DNA from: Chroococcidiopsis sp. CCMEE 29
GTDB lineage: Bacteria; Cyanobacteriota; Cyanobacteriia; Cyanobacteriales; Chroococcidiopsidaceae
Direction: 5' to 3'
DNA length: 64,000 nucleotides
Assembly (NCBI RefSeq): GCF_023558375.1
Contig: NZ_CP083761.1
Coordinates: 620,001 to 684,000 of the forward strand
The notes beneath the pieces are model-generated. The model did not search any database, was not told the origin of the DNA, and was given only the letters and a program-made list of their open reading frames with translations. Positions 1 to 7,572 of this stretch are shown here, piece after piece. A program made the translations under genes and the position numbers. Numbering within the stretch: the first letter of the stretch is position 1; every line of letters starts with the position of its first letter.

Positions 1-1337
1 TCAGTTTCATTGAGGGCAATCCGATTAGGTGCTGTACTCAAAACATCACCATTTAAGAAGTTGTTTTGCAAGTCTATTCCCCAGGTCAGACGATTACTGG
101 GAGTTGTTTGCCACTGGTGCTCTACTCTAGCTGTAATTGCTTGTGAATTCAGTGTGCCTGTACGGTAGTAGATATTTTGAGTCGGACCATAAGTGTTGAA
201 ATAATCTTGGTTGTATGCAAGTGTAGTCCTGAGAATAGAATTTTCCCCGCCGCCAAGCAAAGTTCGCCAAGATAGCCCCACGTTGAATACATCATGATCT
301 AGTCGGTCTGCTTGCAAAGGAAAACCAAAGTAAAGTAAACCCCGACGACTACTGATTTTATAAGCGTCTAAACTAAGAGTATTTCTAGAATTTAAATCAA
401 GCGTTAGGCTGCCAAAGTAGTTGCTAGTTGCAGTGTCTCCGTTAAACAAACGACCTTCTGGATCTCGATTTGCTGCACCTCTAGGGACGCGATAATCGTT
501 ATCTGCTGAATACTGCTCGTAGCCGAGGCTGTACCTTAAGTTGCCAGCTGAACCGCCGTAACTAGCCCGATAGTTTTCTTGATTGTAAGAGCCATATTCT
601 ACTAGACCATTCAGGCTGGGAATTTCTTGTCCCTGTTTGGTGATAATATTAACAACTCCACCGAAGGCTTCAGAACCATACAGTGTGGAACTGGTGCCAC
701 TAGATAACTCTACTCTTTCTATTGACTCTACTGGAATGCTATTTAGGTCAGTAGCGCCATGATAAGTATTGATATTGGTGTTAATCGGTCTACCGTTGAG
801 TAAGAATACAGACTGATTGATAGAGTTTCCCCGGTAGTATGTACCTGTATGGATATCTGCGCCAAACCCAACATCGTTAATCGCAAATCCAGGAAGATTC
901 CGTAATATTTCCGCTAAACTATTAGGATTTTGCTTTTGGATTTCTTCTTCAGTAATTACATAAACTGGAGAAGATGTTTGAGGAAAAAGCTCTCTTTCTC
1001 CCACTACCTGAATGAAAATGTCCAAATTATCTGTATAGGAGTCTGTTTCATTAGTGTTCGTTTCAGACTGGCTAACCTCCGATGCGGAAGGTTTTTGAGT
1101 TAGCACCTCAGCACTCATGTAGGGTAATTCTAACTGACTAAGATGAGGAATGTTTGAAATCGGTTGATCTGGCTGTGGATTTGACCTAGTGGAGAGGAGA
1201 GCGCGCAGATTTTGGTTAATGGCACTCGGCTTTGTCTGCTTCAGATCATTGGTAGGAAAATTTGGTTCTGCTAGGGCGACGGGGACAATACCCCAGCTAA
1301 TTAAAGCAAGGATAGGAATAAAAAAATACACTTTCAT
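1..1337 (-). CDS. TonB-dependent outer-membrane receptor (3' part off the window)
   Basis: Outer-membrane gated channel for a scarce metal complex or cobalamin-like ligand. The start is the ATG at 1337, followed by a hydrophobic signal peptide ending near ALA (residue ~23). After a linker of about 90 residues comes a plug domain (about 100-215) with VYVITEEEIQ, LRNLPGF, YRGNS, LNGRP, IERVELSSG and GGVVNIIT, the usual FepA/BtuB-type signatures. The barrel then begins and runs off the window. It is divergent from the riboswitch-hupE unit, so the riboswitch does not act on it. The neighbour suggests cobalt/B12 transport, but the upstream element shared with petJ suggests copper. The ligand is not decided by the sequence. 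Family certain. Confidence 0.9.
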   Translation of the reverse strand, partial: MKVYFFIPILALISWGIVPVALAEPNFPTNDLKQTKPSAINQNLRALLSTRSNPQPDQPISNIPHLSQLELPYMSAEVLTQKPSASEVSQSETNTNETDSYTDNLDIFIQVVGERELFPQTSSPVYVITEEEIQKQNPNSLAEILRNLPGFAINDVGFGADIHTGTYYRGNSINQSVFLLNGRPINTNINTYHGATDLNSIPVESIERVELSSGTSSTLYGSEAFGGVVNIITKQGQEIPSLNGLVEYGSYNQENYRASYGGSAGNLRYSLGYEQYSADNDYRVPRGAANRDPEGRLFNGDTATSNYFGSLTLDLNSRNTLSLDAYKISSRRGLLYFGFPLQADRLDHDVFNVGLSWRTLLGGGENSILRTTLAYNQDYFNTYGPTQNIYYRTGTLNSQAITARVEHQWQTTPSNRLTWGIDLQNNFLNGDVLSTAPNRIALNET

Positions 1338-1418
1338 GCTATTTGTTGACTTTGGCGCAGCTAGATAACTAAAACACTGAGAAACACGGTGTTATCTTGA
1401 GTCAAATGGCTGGCGGCG

Positions 1419-1441
1419 TCAAAAGACAAACTGTCAAACTT
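1419..1441 (-). promoter_or_regulatory. Operator-like element upstream of the TonB receptor, shared with petJ
   Basis: A 23 bp sequence containing GACAAACTGTCAAACTT, with a GACA-N3-TGTC inverted repeat, lies about 82-104 bp upstream of the receptor ATG. It differs at one base from the element at 3509-3531, which lies 74-96 bp upstream of petJ in the same orientation. Near identity and equal spacing in two unrelated genes suggest a binding site. The regulator is not shown; PetR is the obvious candidate. Confidence 0.5.
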
Positions 1442-1569
1442 CGCGACTACTCACCTCATGGTGGTGGTTTGGGGTTGATCGACAGGGGTTCTGAGCAGAA
1501 AAAATTTTAGGGAAATTATTTCTATCTTTGGGTTGCATTAATGATATTGTTGTCTTACTGAATTGGTTC

Positions 1570-1757
1570 TGGTAATGACCAGTTATCAGAGGTAACGGGG
1601 AAAGTGCAGTGCAAGTCTGCCGCTGTCCCGCAACTGTGAACCGATTGTAGATTGTGGATTATAGATTAGGCGATACTTGGCTGAGATCAAAACACTTTGA
1701 TACTCACAAGTAACTGAATAATCCAAAATCCAAAATTGATTCAGCCAGGATGCCCGC
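1570..1757 (+). promoter_or_regulatory. Cobalamin (B12) riboswitch
   Basis: The conserved adenosylcobalamin riboswitch blocks are present in order: AGAGGTAACGGGGAA, then GCAAGTCTGCCGCTGTCCCGC followed by AACTGTGA (about 1590-1640), and the 3' block GCCAGGATGCCCGCC (about 1743-1757). Between them is a peripheral arm of about 95 nt. The hupE ribosome-binding region follows, so control of translation initiation is plausible. B12-riboswitch-controlled hupE genes are known in cyanobacteria. Confidence 0.92.
1645..1738 (+). repeat. AATCCAAAATC-type inverted repeat filling a riboswitch arm
   Basis: GATTGTAGATTGTGGATT near 1645-1665 and AATCCAAAATCCAAAATTG at 1720-1738 are imperfect inverted repeats that can pair. 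The right arm is the dispersed AATCCAAAATCC repeat also seen near 13332, 27881, 29068, 35318 and 40841. It sits in the variable part of the riboswitch and leaves the conserved core intact. Confidence 0.6.
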
Positions 1758-1795
1758 CAATTCACTGCAACTGTTTCGTCATCTGCGAGGTATGG

Positions 1796-2512
1796 ATGAT
1801 GGCTAACTCGCCATTGGTAAATTTTAATCAAGGCTACTGTAGGGTGCAGCAGTCACAGCCACAGAAGCGTCACATCCGCAATTTAGGGCGGAAAACTGTT
1901 TGGGTTGCCGGACTGACTGGACTAGCACTTCTAAGTATTGCTCAGCCTGCAGCGGCTCATCATTTAATGGATGGAAAGATACCTGCTAACTGGTTGGAAG
2001 GGTTCCTGTCAGGGTTAGCGCATCCAGTGATCGGCTTAGATCATCTGGCTTTTGTTATTAGTATTGGTATACTCTCAGCGGGGCGACGGCAGGGAGTTTT
2101 GCTTCCAGCTTTTTTCTTAGTGGCAGCGCTAGGAGGAACTGGACTACATCTACTGCAAGTGGATCTGCCTGGAACTGAGGTGGCGATCGCGCTTTCGGTA
2201 ATCGCTCTAGGACTGATCCTCAGTTTGAGGAAGCAACTCAACTTCAAGGTTCTGGTAGGGTTGGCTGCGATCGCTGGACTGTTTCATGGTTACGCCTACG
2301 GTGAGGCAATTGTGGGTGCTCAGATGTCGCCCTTGATTGCTTATCTAACAGGCTTTACACTGAGCCAATACCTCATAGCAATGCTTACTTTCTGGGTAGC
2401 TAGCGTTAGGATACAGAAAACTGCTGAGCAGACTGTGCGGCTGAGGCGCTACTTTGGCTATGCTGTCTGCTCTATCGGTGTTGTTTTCTTGTCAGTCGCG
2501 CTCAGCAGTTAA
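1796..2512 (+). CDS. hupE: HupE/UreJ-family cobalt/nickel permease
   Basis: Inner-membrane permease of the HupE/UreJ_2 family, predicted to import cobalt (or nickel) for cobalamin synthesis. About six membrane segments follow an N-terminal leader ending QPAAAHH. The family motif H-x5-D is present as HPVIGLDH, with GLFHGYAYGE in the second half. A longer frame opens at a TTG (1736), but that lies inside the riboswitch 3' block. ATG 1796 (or 1799) has GAGG 5-8 nt upstream and is preferred, giving 238 residues. Expression is expected to fall when B12 is sufficient. It converges on the small exported-protein gene with an 8 bp gap. Confidence 0.88.
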   Translation: MMANSPLVNFNQGYCRVQQSQPQKRHIRNLGRKTVWVAGLTGLALLSIAQPAAAHHLMDGKIPANWLEGFLSGLAHPVIGLDHLAFVISIGILSAGRRQGVLLPAFFLVAALGGTGLHLLQVDLPGTEVAIALSVIALGLILSLRKQLNFKVLVGLAAIAGLFHGYAYGEAIVGAQMSPLIAYLTGFTLSQYLIAMLTFWVASVRIQKTAEQTVRLRRYFGYAVCSIGVVFLSVALSS

Positions 2513-2520
2513 TTAAGCCG

Positions 2521-3006
2521 CTAGTGATGATCTGTAGCGGTGGCTGTCTTACTCCCGCTAGCTGTGACGGTATAGGTTAATTTGAAAGGTTTAAAACTGG
2601 CTCCGGCTTTGGGAGCGCCTGTTAACTCTAGCTCATAAGCCCCTGCTTTGTTAAAGGTAATCTCAGTACCAGGAATCTGTTTGTACTGCTCTGTATTAGT
2701 CGCTTTCAGGGCTGGCTTCATTAGTGGAACTGCATTTTTGGCGCGAGGCACGAAGTAGACTGCTAACTGGCAGTTGCACTGAGCCAATGGCAGCAGTTGA
2801 CCGCCTCTACGAGTCAGAGTAAACCAGGCTTGAGCAGGTTCTCCCACTTTCGGATTGTGGTTTGGCTCAATATGAAAGGTAGCAGCAACATCACCAGACA
2901 CCTGAACCTGGTGTGCTAAAACTGGCGTGGTGATTAGAGCTGGAAACGCTAGACAGATAAGCGGTCTACACAGATTGTCTAGGTAGGACACAGAACTTCT
3001 TTTCAT
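2521..3006 (-). CDS. Small exported protein of unknown function, FixH/YtkA-like fold possible
   Basis: A 161-residue protein with a signal sequence (hydrophobic LICLAFPALITTPVLA, cleavage before HQVQVSG). The mature part looks like a single beta-sandwich: QAWFTLTRRGG, LPLAQCNCQLAVYF, and a terminal GAYELELTG..FKLTYTVTA, resembling YtkA/FixH-like periplasmic domains. Two closely spaced cysteines (CNC) and a final DHH could bind metal. It lies between hupE and petJ, so a role in periplasmic metal handling is a reasonable inference. No specific function is claimed. Confidence 0.65.
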   Translation of the reverse strand: MKRSSVSYLDNLCRPLICLAFPALITTPVLAHQVQVSGDVAATFHIEPNHNPKVGEPAQAWFTLTRRGGQLLPLAQCNCQLAVYFVPRAKNAVPLMKPALKATNTEQYKQIPGTEITFNKAGAYELELTGAPKAGASFKPFKLTYTVTASGSKTATATDHH

Positions 3007-3099
3007 GTTCGCAATTCTTAGGAAAAATAAAAAGTGTTGGGTTCTTGAAACGTTTTGACCTCATTCACCTGAGACTTCGAGAATTATCCTCATCTAGCT

Positions 3100-3435
3100 T
3101 CAACTCCAGTCCTTTTCCGCTTGCTCCAATACGTAGGCAGCTACATCTTCAATCTGCTGGTCGTTCAAACGATTTTTAAAGGCAGGCATGGCATTTTTGC
3201 CATTTTTTACCTGGTTAACGATCGCTTCCAACGAGTTCATGCTGTACTTTGCCAAGGCATCTTGCTTCAATGTCTTTCCAGCGGCAACAACGTTGCGCCC
3301 ACCCAGATGACAGGCAGCACAGTTGGCACTAAAGACTTTGGCTCCATTCGCTGTGTCTGCGGCGATGGCAGGACGACAAAAAGCAATGATCAAGACTGCT
3401 AAGCTGAGCATCAGGACAGACAAAATCTTTTTCAT
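3100..3435 (-). CDS. petJ: Cytochrome c6
   Basis: Soluble lumenal c-type cytochrome that carries electrons from cytochrome b6f to photosystem I or cytochrome oxidase, replacing plastocyanin when copper is scarce. The haem motif CAACH is at residues 39-43, after a signal peptide ending RPAIA. The axial methionine lies in NAMPAF, and the C-terminal helix is [13 protein letters not shown]. The start is ATG 3435 with GAGGAGA just upstream; an in-frame codon at 3552 would add 39 residues of non-signal sequence. At 111 residues it has the usual length. The petR/petP pair, known to control petJ in Synechocystis, lies on the other side of an island. Confidence 0.95.
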   Translation of the reverse strand: MKKILSVLMLSLAVLIIAFCRPAIAADTANGAKVFSANCAACHLGGRNVVAAGKTLKQDALAKYSMNSLEAIVNQVKNGKNAMPAFKNRLNDQQIEDVAAYVLEQAEKDWS

Positions 3436-3508
3436 GGGTGTCTCCTCTACCGAAAACTTGTTCTCAAACTGATATCGCCCATAATTTTGATTCGAGTCGT
3501 CGTCGATC

Positions 3509-3531
3509 TCAAAAGACAAGCTGTCAAACTT
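3509..3531 (-). promoter_or_regulatory. Operator-like element upstream of petJ
   Basis: Contains GACAAGCTGTCAAACTT with a GACA-N3-TGTC inverted repeat. It is 22/23 identical to the element upstream of the TonB receptor at 1419-1441. It lies 74-96 bp upstream of the petJ ATG. On the petJ strand it also contains TTGACA, but no good -10 hexamer follows at 17 bp. Confidence 0.5.
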
Positions 3532-3567
3532 TGCCCTTAGTAGCTTTATCAATTAAAGCCTTGAGTG

Positions 3568-3726
3568 TAATCTGATTAAAAGAAACACTCCCAGCAAGTT
3601 TAAGTATCATGACACCCCTGCCCGACTACCGTCCTAAACAACTATCTCTAGGTCCACTCGAAGCAGAGATCTTGAATATTGTCTGGGAACTCGGTTCTGC
3701 CACTGTTAAAGATATACACGATCGCG
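3568..3726 (+). repeat. Partial duplicate of the petR promoter and 5' coding region
   Basis: About 158 bp at roughly 95% identity to 7113-7269, including the leader TAATCTGATTAAA and the first ~40 codons of petR. Identity stops right after a GATCGC half-HIP1 sequence (3720-3725). The repeat marks the left edge of the island between petJ and petRP. Confidence 0.9.
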
Positions 3727-3902
3727 TAGAGCATCGTACCCTGGACGAATTCTACAAATACCTGGAGGTCAGCCCCGAACAGGTACGCGGTGCGATCGCC
3801 GCCCTATCGATGCTCACGCGGATGGAGGAAGATAACACTTACTTCGGGAAACCTTATTTGCACGATGTAAGCCAATCCTCCACAACGCCAGGGCAGACGT
3901 GA
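3609..3902 (+). pseudogene. Chimeric truncated petR copy fused to a DUF433-like tail
   Basis: The first ~40 residues (MTPLPDYRPKQLSL through VKDIHDR) are identical to PetR at 7153 and cover the first helices of the BlaI-type winged helix. The frame then continues, without a stop, into 57 unrelated residues (TLDEFYKYLEVSPEQVRGA...) that resemble the C-terminal part of DUF433 proteins. It lacks the recognition helix region and the protease-sensitive dimerisation half of PetR. The reading frame is intact from ATG to TGA, so a 97-residue chimera could be made. Most likely it is a rearrangement remnant. Confidence 0.75.
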
Positions 3903-4249
3903 GGTTGCAGATAGACTGCTACCCTAATAGGGTTTTTGTTTATGAAGCTTCTGTAAATTTTCAGTATATTCACCGAAGTAGCCTAAAAAACTATCAACTA
4001 TAGTTGATTAGTACAAATAAACTATTTTTTAGGAAAAATACTGTGCTTAAAGTCGAAACAATAAATTCTTAGCCAGTTGAGTCTTCAGCGAGGAGAACCT
4101 ATCAAAGTCATCTGATGGGTCAATCTAGAGTTATATATAAATTGCTTGAACTTGAGTTAGTAGTTAAAATTGTAAATTGTCTTTCGTAATGGCTACATAA
4201 AGAGGAATTTTCTAACAAGCATTAATTCTCTTTGTTTCTTAATCTAGAT
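3903..4249. other. AT-rich intergenic region
   Basis: About 350 bp of AT-rich sequence with no convincing ORF. CTATCAACTATAGTTGATTAG near 3990 is a short palindrome. No promoter could be assigned firmly to the downstream AlbA_2 gene. Confidence 0.5.
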
Positions 4250-5224
4250 ATGCGCTCATCAAAAGAATGGTGTGAAGCAGACATAATCAAGCTAATTAAT
4301 GAAAAAGTTCCAGAAAGTCTTGAACTTGAATACAAAGCATGTGACGCTCTTCAAAAGATTGATGGAAAAAAGAATGAAATAAGCAAAGATGTATCATCGT
4401 TTGCTAACTCAAATGGGGGAGTTATTGTTTACGGTGTGAAAGAGAATGGTCATTTGCCTGATTGCATAAATGTGGGTTTCAATCCTAGTGATATTTCTAG
4501 AGAATGGCTAGAACAAGTTATTAATTCCAAAATTCATCCTAAGATAGAAGGACTACACATTAACCAGATTGAACTACATACTAAACAACCTGGTTATGTG
4601 CTTTACGTAGTCACAATCCCACAAGCTACTCAAAGGGCACCACATCAAGCGGCAGATTATAGATATTACAAACGTTACAACTTTCAATCTGTTCCAATGG
4701 AGGATTATGAAGTCAAAGATATCCTTCGTCGAGGAAATTCACCAGATTTATACTTGAATTTTAGATTTTTGAGAGAAAACACGACTCCTATTATTTTTCT
4801 GCCAGAGCAGGACTATTCTCAAGACATAGAGTTATTTATATCAATTGAAAATAAATCAGAAGAAGCTGCCCTTTATGCCGTTATAAAGGTGTTTCTAGAT
4901 ACTTCAATTAAGATAATTGATACTGCCAAAATGGTATTGACAGAAGATGTTAGTGACTTTCAAACTGAAGCAGGATCTATTGTTTCTTTAAATCAGCTTA
5001 GTTTGAATTGGGGCGTTCCCGGTAAATTGCCTATATTTAAGACAGTAAGCTTTAAGATCACAGATGAAGCAGTTAAAATTGCAATTCCAAGTAAACACGC
5101 TGAACTTGAAAAGAGATACTACAATCTAATATGGCAAGTTAATGCACCTGGCATGGTTAATTATGGATCAAAGATGTTAACCCTTAAGGATAAATACCTA
5201 ACTTTAGATGATTATTCGTCCTGA
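4250..5224 (+). CDS. AlbA_2/Schlafen-type putative DNA-binding protein
   Basis: The N-terminal ~150 residues form an AlbA_2 (Schlafen AAA_4-like) domain: LELEYKACDAL, KDVSSFANSNGGVIVYGVKENG and the RAPHQAADYRYYKRYNFQSVPM block are typical. The C-terminal ~170 residues look like an all-beta domain without recognisable motifs. ATG 4250 is preferred to the TTG at 4232; neither has a strong ribosome site. The gene is clearly richer in A+T than its neighbours and sits in the island between petJ and petRP, which points to horizontal acquisition. Stand-alone AlbA_2 proteins occur as regulators or in defence islands; the function here is unknown. Confidence 0.75.
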   Translation: MRSSKEWCEADIIKLINEKVPESLELEYKACDALQKIDGKKNEISKDVSSFANSNGGVIVYGVKENGHLPDCINVGFNPSDISREWLEQVINSKIHPKIEGLHINQIELHTKQPGYVLYVVTIPQATQRAPHQAADYRYYKRYNFQSVPMEDYEVKDILRRGNSPDLYLNFRFLRENTTPIIFLPEQDYSQDIELFISIENKSEEAALYAVIKVFLDTSIKIIDTAKMVLTEDVSDFQTEAGSIVSLNQLSLNWGVPGKLPIFKTVSFKITDEAVKIAIPSKHAELEKRYYNLIWQVNAPGMVNYGSKMLTLKDKYLTLDDYSS

Positions 5225-5353
5225 AATCTTGCGCATAAACTGTGGACTAATAACTCCGCTGCACCGGAACGATGCAAAGTTATCGGTAAGAGGCAAAGTT
5301 CATCTGCGTTCCGTGACGGGAACGTTAAGCATTATCATTAAGAGCGTAAATGA

Positions 5354-5971
5354 TCATTTTTCAGGATTAAATAGCGCAAAACTCTTAGGATTTGTTGGCG
5401 CTATTTTCAGCTTCAGCCTGACATTCTGAAATGATGCGAGAGCCAGTTGGTTGGCTAACTTTATAAAGTCTTGCCATTTCTGCTCCTGTTTTTCTGCCGG
5501 AGAGGCGTTATCACTAATATCTGTCCGCTGTGCTTGGCTCAGCTTTTTCCGTCTTCCACCAATCCGCCCTTCGGCGCGGGCAGCGGATAGCCCTGCATTA
5601 GTACGTTCTCGGATCATGGCACGCTCAAATTCCGCGAATGCGCCGACCATGTTCATCATCATCTGCCCGGCAGCAGTTGTGGTATCAATCGCTTCTGTCA
5701 GGGAGTGAAACCCTGCACCCGCCCTGTCTATCTTGTCCATGAGAATGAGCAAATCTTTGAGCGATCGGGAGAGACGATCCAGCTTCCAGACGACAATCGT
5801 ATCGCCTGAGCGAAGATGATCGAGCATCTTGTGTAGAATGGGGCGGTCCCATCTACCCCCTGATGCTGACTCTTCAAAAATCCTGCCGACCCCTGCTTGC
5901 TTGAGAGCTTGGATCTGGAGCGCGTTATTCTGCTCCTCGCCTCTAGAGATGCGGGCATAACCGATCAGCAT
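5354..5971 (-). CDS. Tn3-type serine resolvase with replaced C-terminus
   Basis: Site-specific serine recombinase. The catalytic domain (residues 1-~140) has YARIS with the nucleophilic Ser, WKLDRLSRS, and the E-helix FAEFERAMIRERT. The hinge GGRRKKLS follows, but the expected helix-turn-helix (residues ~150-185) is absent. Instead the protein ends in ~50 unrelated residues rich in Lys, Gln and Asn. The protein may therefore be catalytically competent but poor in specific binding. The direct and inverted repeats just upstream look like its res site. Related transposase is not present, so this is a transposon or island remnant. Confidence 0.85.
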   Translation of the reverse strand: MLIGYARISRGEEQNNALQIQALKQAGVGRIFEESASGGRWDRPILHKMLDHLRSGDTIVVWKLDRLSRSLKDLLILMDKIDRAGAGFHSLTEAIDTTTAAGQMMMNMVGAFAEFERAMIRERTNAGLSAARAEGRIGGRRKKLSQAQRTDISDNASPAEKQEQKWQDFIKLANQLALASFQNVRLKLKIAPTNPKSFALFNPEK

Positions 5972-5996
5972 GGTAGGGATTCCTTTCAGAAACGGT

Positions 5997-6097
5997 CGTT
6001 TATGAAAGATTCGTCGAGCAACGCTAAAATGCGCTCACTAGCCTTCCATAAACCTCTTTCATAATTCCAGCAAAAAGTAATGCGTTTATGAAAGATT
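5997..6097 (+). promoter_or_regulatory. Candidate res recombination site
   Basis: CGTTTATGAAAGATT occurs twice as a direct repeat (5997-6011 and 6083-6097), and an inverted partial copy (CATAAACCTCTTTCATAA) lies between at about 6047-6064. The block lies directly upstream of the resolvase start. Several related subsites within about 100 bp are the architecture of Tn3-family res sites. Confidence 0.55.
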
Positions 6098-6344
6098 TTT
6101 GTGCTTTTTCCAAGTGAGTTTATATAAAATTGCTCTAATTTTCAGAAATTTCTAGGAGATGTTGGATCTGATGCCATTCCAGAAGCAGGTTTCCTGGATG
6201 AGGAAAACTGACATCCGCAGCCGTACAGGAATATTTGCGTTTCCTGGCAGTCACTATCACCAAAAGTAAAAGTCGCAATATGGTTGCACCGGTGACATTT
6301 CGTGCTATTGTGCTGACTTGTTTTTATAGGGAATTTCATATATT

Positions 6345-6722
6345 ATGGCTGATGGTGAGGATGTTCCAGAGGTTCCCTTACGCCCTCTTGTTTGGATGGG
6401 AGACTCTCGCAAGAATATCCGCGCGTTTCCTCAAGAAGTGCGAGCATCGGTGGGTTATGCGTTGCAGCTAGTGCAGGCAGGAGAAACACCACTAGATGTC
6501 AAGCCTTTTAAAGGGGTTGGAAGCGGCGTGTATGAAATTGTCAAACGCTACGATACCGACACTTACAGGGCGGTTTATGCGGTAAAGATAGGGGAAAAGA
6601 TTTATGTCCTGCACGCTTTTCAGAAGAAATCTAAGAAAGGTATCAAAACCCCACAGACAGACGTTGATTTGATTAAACAACGCTACAAAGATGCGCTAGC
6701 CAGGGAGGAGCAACAATCATGA
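6345..6722 (+). CDS. HigB/Gp49-like RelE-superfamily toxin
   Basis: A 125-residue protein of the phage Gp49-like/HigB family, ribosome-dependent mRNA endonucleases of the RelE fold. Signatures: VWMGDSRKNIRAFP, VRASVGYALQLVQAG, PLDVKPFKGVGSGVYEIV and YAVKIGEKIYVLHAFQKKSKKGIKTP. The toxin comes first and overlaps the antitoxin gene by 4 bp (ATGA), the usual HigBA order. It is part of the island between petJ and petRP. Confidence 0.9.
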   Translation: MADGEDVPEVPLRPLVWMGDSRKNIRAFPQEVRASVGYALQLVQAGETPLDVKPFKGVGSGVYEIVKRYDTDTYRAVYAVKIGEKIYVLHAFQKKSKKGIKTPQTDVDLIKQRYKDALAREEQQS

Positions 6723-7045
6723 CAGAAGAACTTATTTTTGAGGAAAGCAGTGGCAACGTCTTCGCTGACCTCGGTTTAGAAGATGCAGAAGAATATTTCA
6801 CGCGGGGCAAGATCGGGATTCAGGTGCTACGTCTGTTGAAACAACGCAACTTGAAACAGCGTGAAATCAGTAAACTTCTCAGCATTCCTCAGCCAGAAGT
6901 ATCCTATCTAATGAGAGGCGAGTTTCAACGATTCAGTGAGGGCAAACTCCTCACGTTTCTCAAGCGCCTCGATACCGAAATCAGCTTGCATCTTCGCCCC
7001 CGTCATGCGGGAAGTCAAGCGGCGGAAACGGTAGTACCGCTATAG
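6719..7045 (+). CDS. XRE-family HigA-like antitoxin
   Basis: A 108-residue partner of the upstream toxin. The helix-turn-helix is at about residues 45-80 (LKQRNLKQREISKLLSIPQPEVSYLMRGEF), followed by FSEGKLLTFLKRLDTEISL, typical of XRE antitoxins paired with Gp49-like toxins. It would neutralise the toxin and autorepress the operon. The start ATG overlaps the toxin stop. Confidence 0.9.
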   Translation: MTEELIFEESSGNVFADLGLEDAEEYFTRGKIGIQVLRLLKQRNLKQREISKLLSIPQPEVSYLMRGEFQRFSEGKLLTFLKRLDTEISLHLRPRHAGSQAAETVVPL

Positions 7046-7112
7046 AGGCGAATAAGATTACCGAGCGTTTTTTGATAGGGTTTTTCCCTCCCCTGCCCTC
7101 TTCCCGAAACTA

Positions 7113-7269
7113 TAATCTGATTAAAGAAACACCCGCAGCAAGTTTAAGTATTATGACACCCCTGCCTGACTACCGTCCTAAACAACTATCTCTAGGTCCA
7201 CTCGAAGCAGAGATCTTGAATATTGTCTGGGAACTTGGTTCTGCCACTGTTAAGGATATACATGATCGC
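7113..7269 (+). repeat. petR promoter and 5' region (intact copy of the duplication)
   Basis: Counterpart of 3568-3726. Homology extends about 40 bp upstream of the ATG and ends at GATCGC (7264-7269). Confidence 0.9.
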
Positions 7270-7572
7270 ATTCTGACCGATCCAAACCGAGAGTTAGCTT
7301 ATACCTCTGTAACCACAGTGCTACGTCGCCTGACTGAAAAAGGCTGGCTTGCCTGCGATAAGCAAGGGCGCGCCTTCTATTGGCGACCTTTAGTTACAAA
7401 GCAGCAGGCACAGGTGATACAGGCTCATGAGCATTTGCACCGATTTCTAGCAGTAGGCAACCCTGATGTTGTAGCAGCATTTGCAGATAGCCTTGATTGT
7501 GCAAGCTTAGAGCAAATCCAAGCGATCGCCTACCGGATTCAAGCCGCACGCCAAGCGAGGGAGGAACAATAA
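7153..7572 (+). CDS. petR: BlaI/CopY-family transcriptional regulator PetR
   Basis: A 139-residue winged-helix regulator of the BlaI/MecI/CopY family: LGPLEAEILNIVWELGSATVKDIHDRI, YTSVTTVLRRLTEKGWL as the recognition helix region, then a C-terminal dimerisation part. In Synechocystis the homologue PetR controls the petJ/petE switch and is degraded by PetP when copper is low. ATG 7153 is chosen because it starts the conserved domain and is the start shared with the duplicated copy; an in-frame codon at 7072 would add unrelated residues. It overlaps petP by one base (TAATG), indicating a two-gene operon. Assignment as PetR rests on family plus the nearby petJ. Confidence 0.85.
   Translation: MTPLPDYRPKQLSLGPLEAEILNIVWELGSATVKDIHDRILTDPNRELAYTSVTTVLRRLTEKGWLACDKQGRAFYWRPLVTKQQAQVIQAHEHLHRFLAVGNPDVVAAFADSLDCASLEQIQAIAYRIQAARQAREEQ

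Noticed and set aside
1338-1569. A second B12 riboswitch controlling the TonB receptor on the minus strand.
   Set aside because: No riboswitch consensus blocks are visible on that strand; only a hairpin-forming AGATAAC...GTTATCT pair near 1364-1397.
1736-1795. TTG at 1736 as the hupE start.
   Set aside because: It lies within the conserved 3' block of the cobalamin riboswitch and has no ribosome site; ATG 1796/1799 has GAGG upstream.
5225-5353. Tn3-type terminal inverted repeat next to the resolvase (AACGTTAAGC region).
   Set aside because: Only a loose resemblance to the Tn3 end and no partner on the other side.
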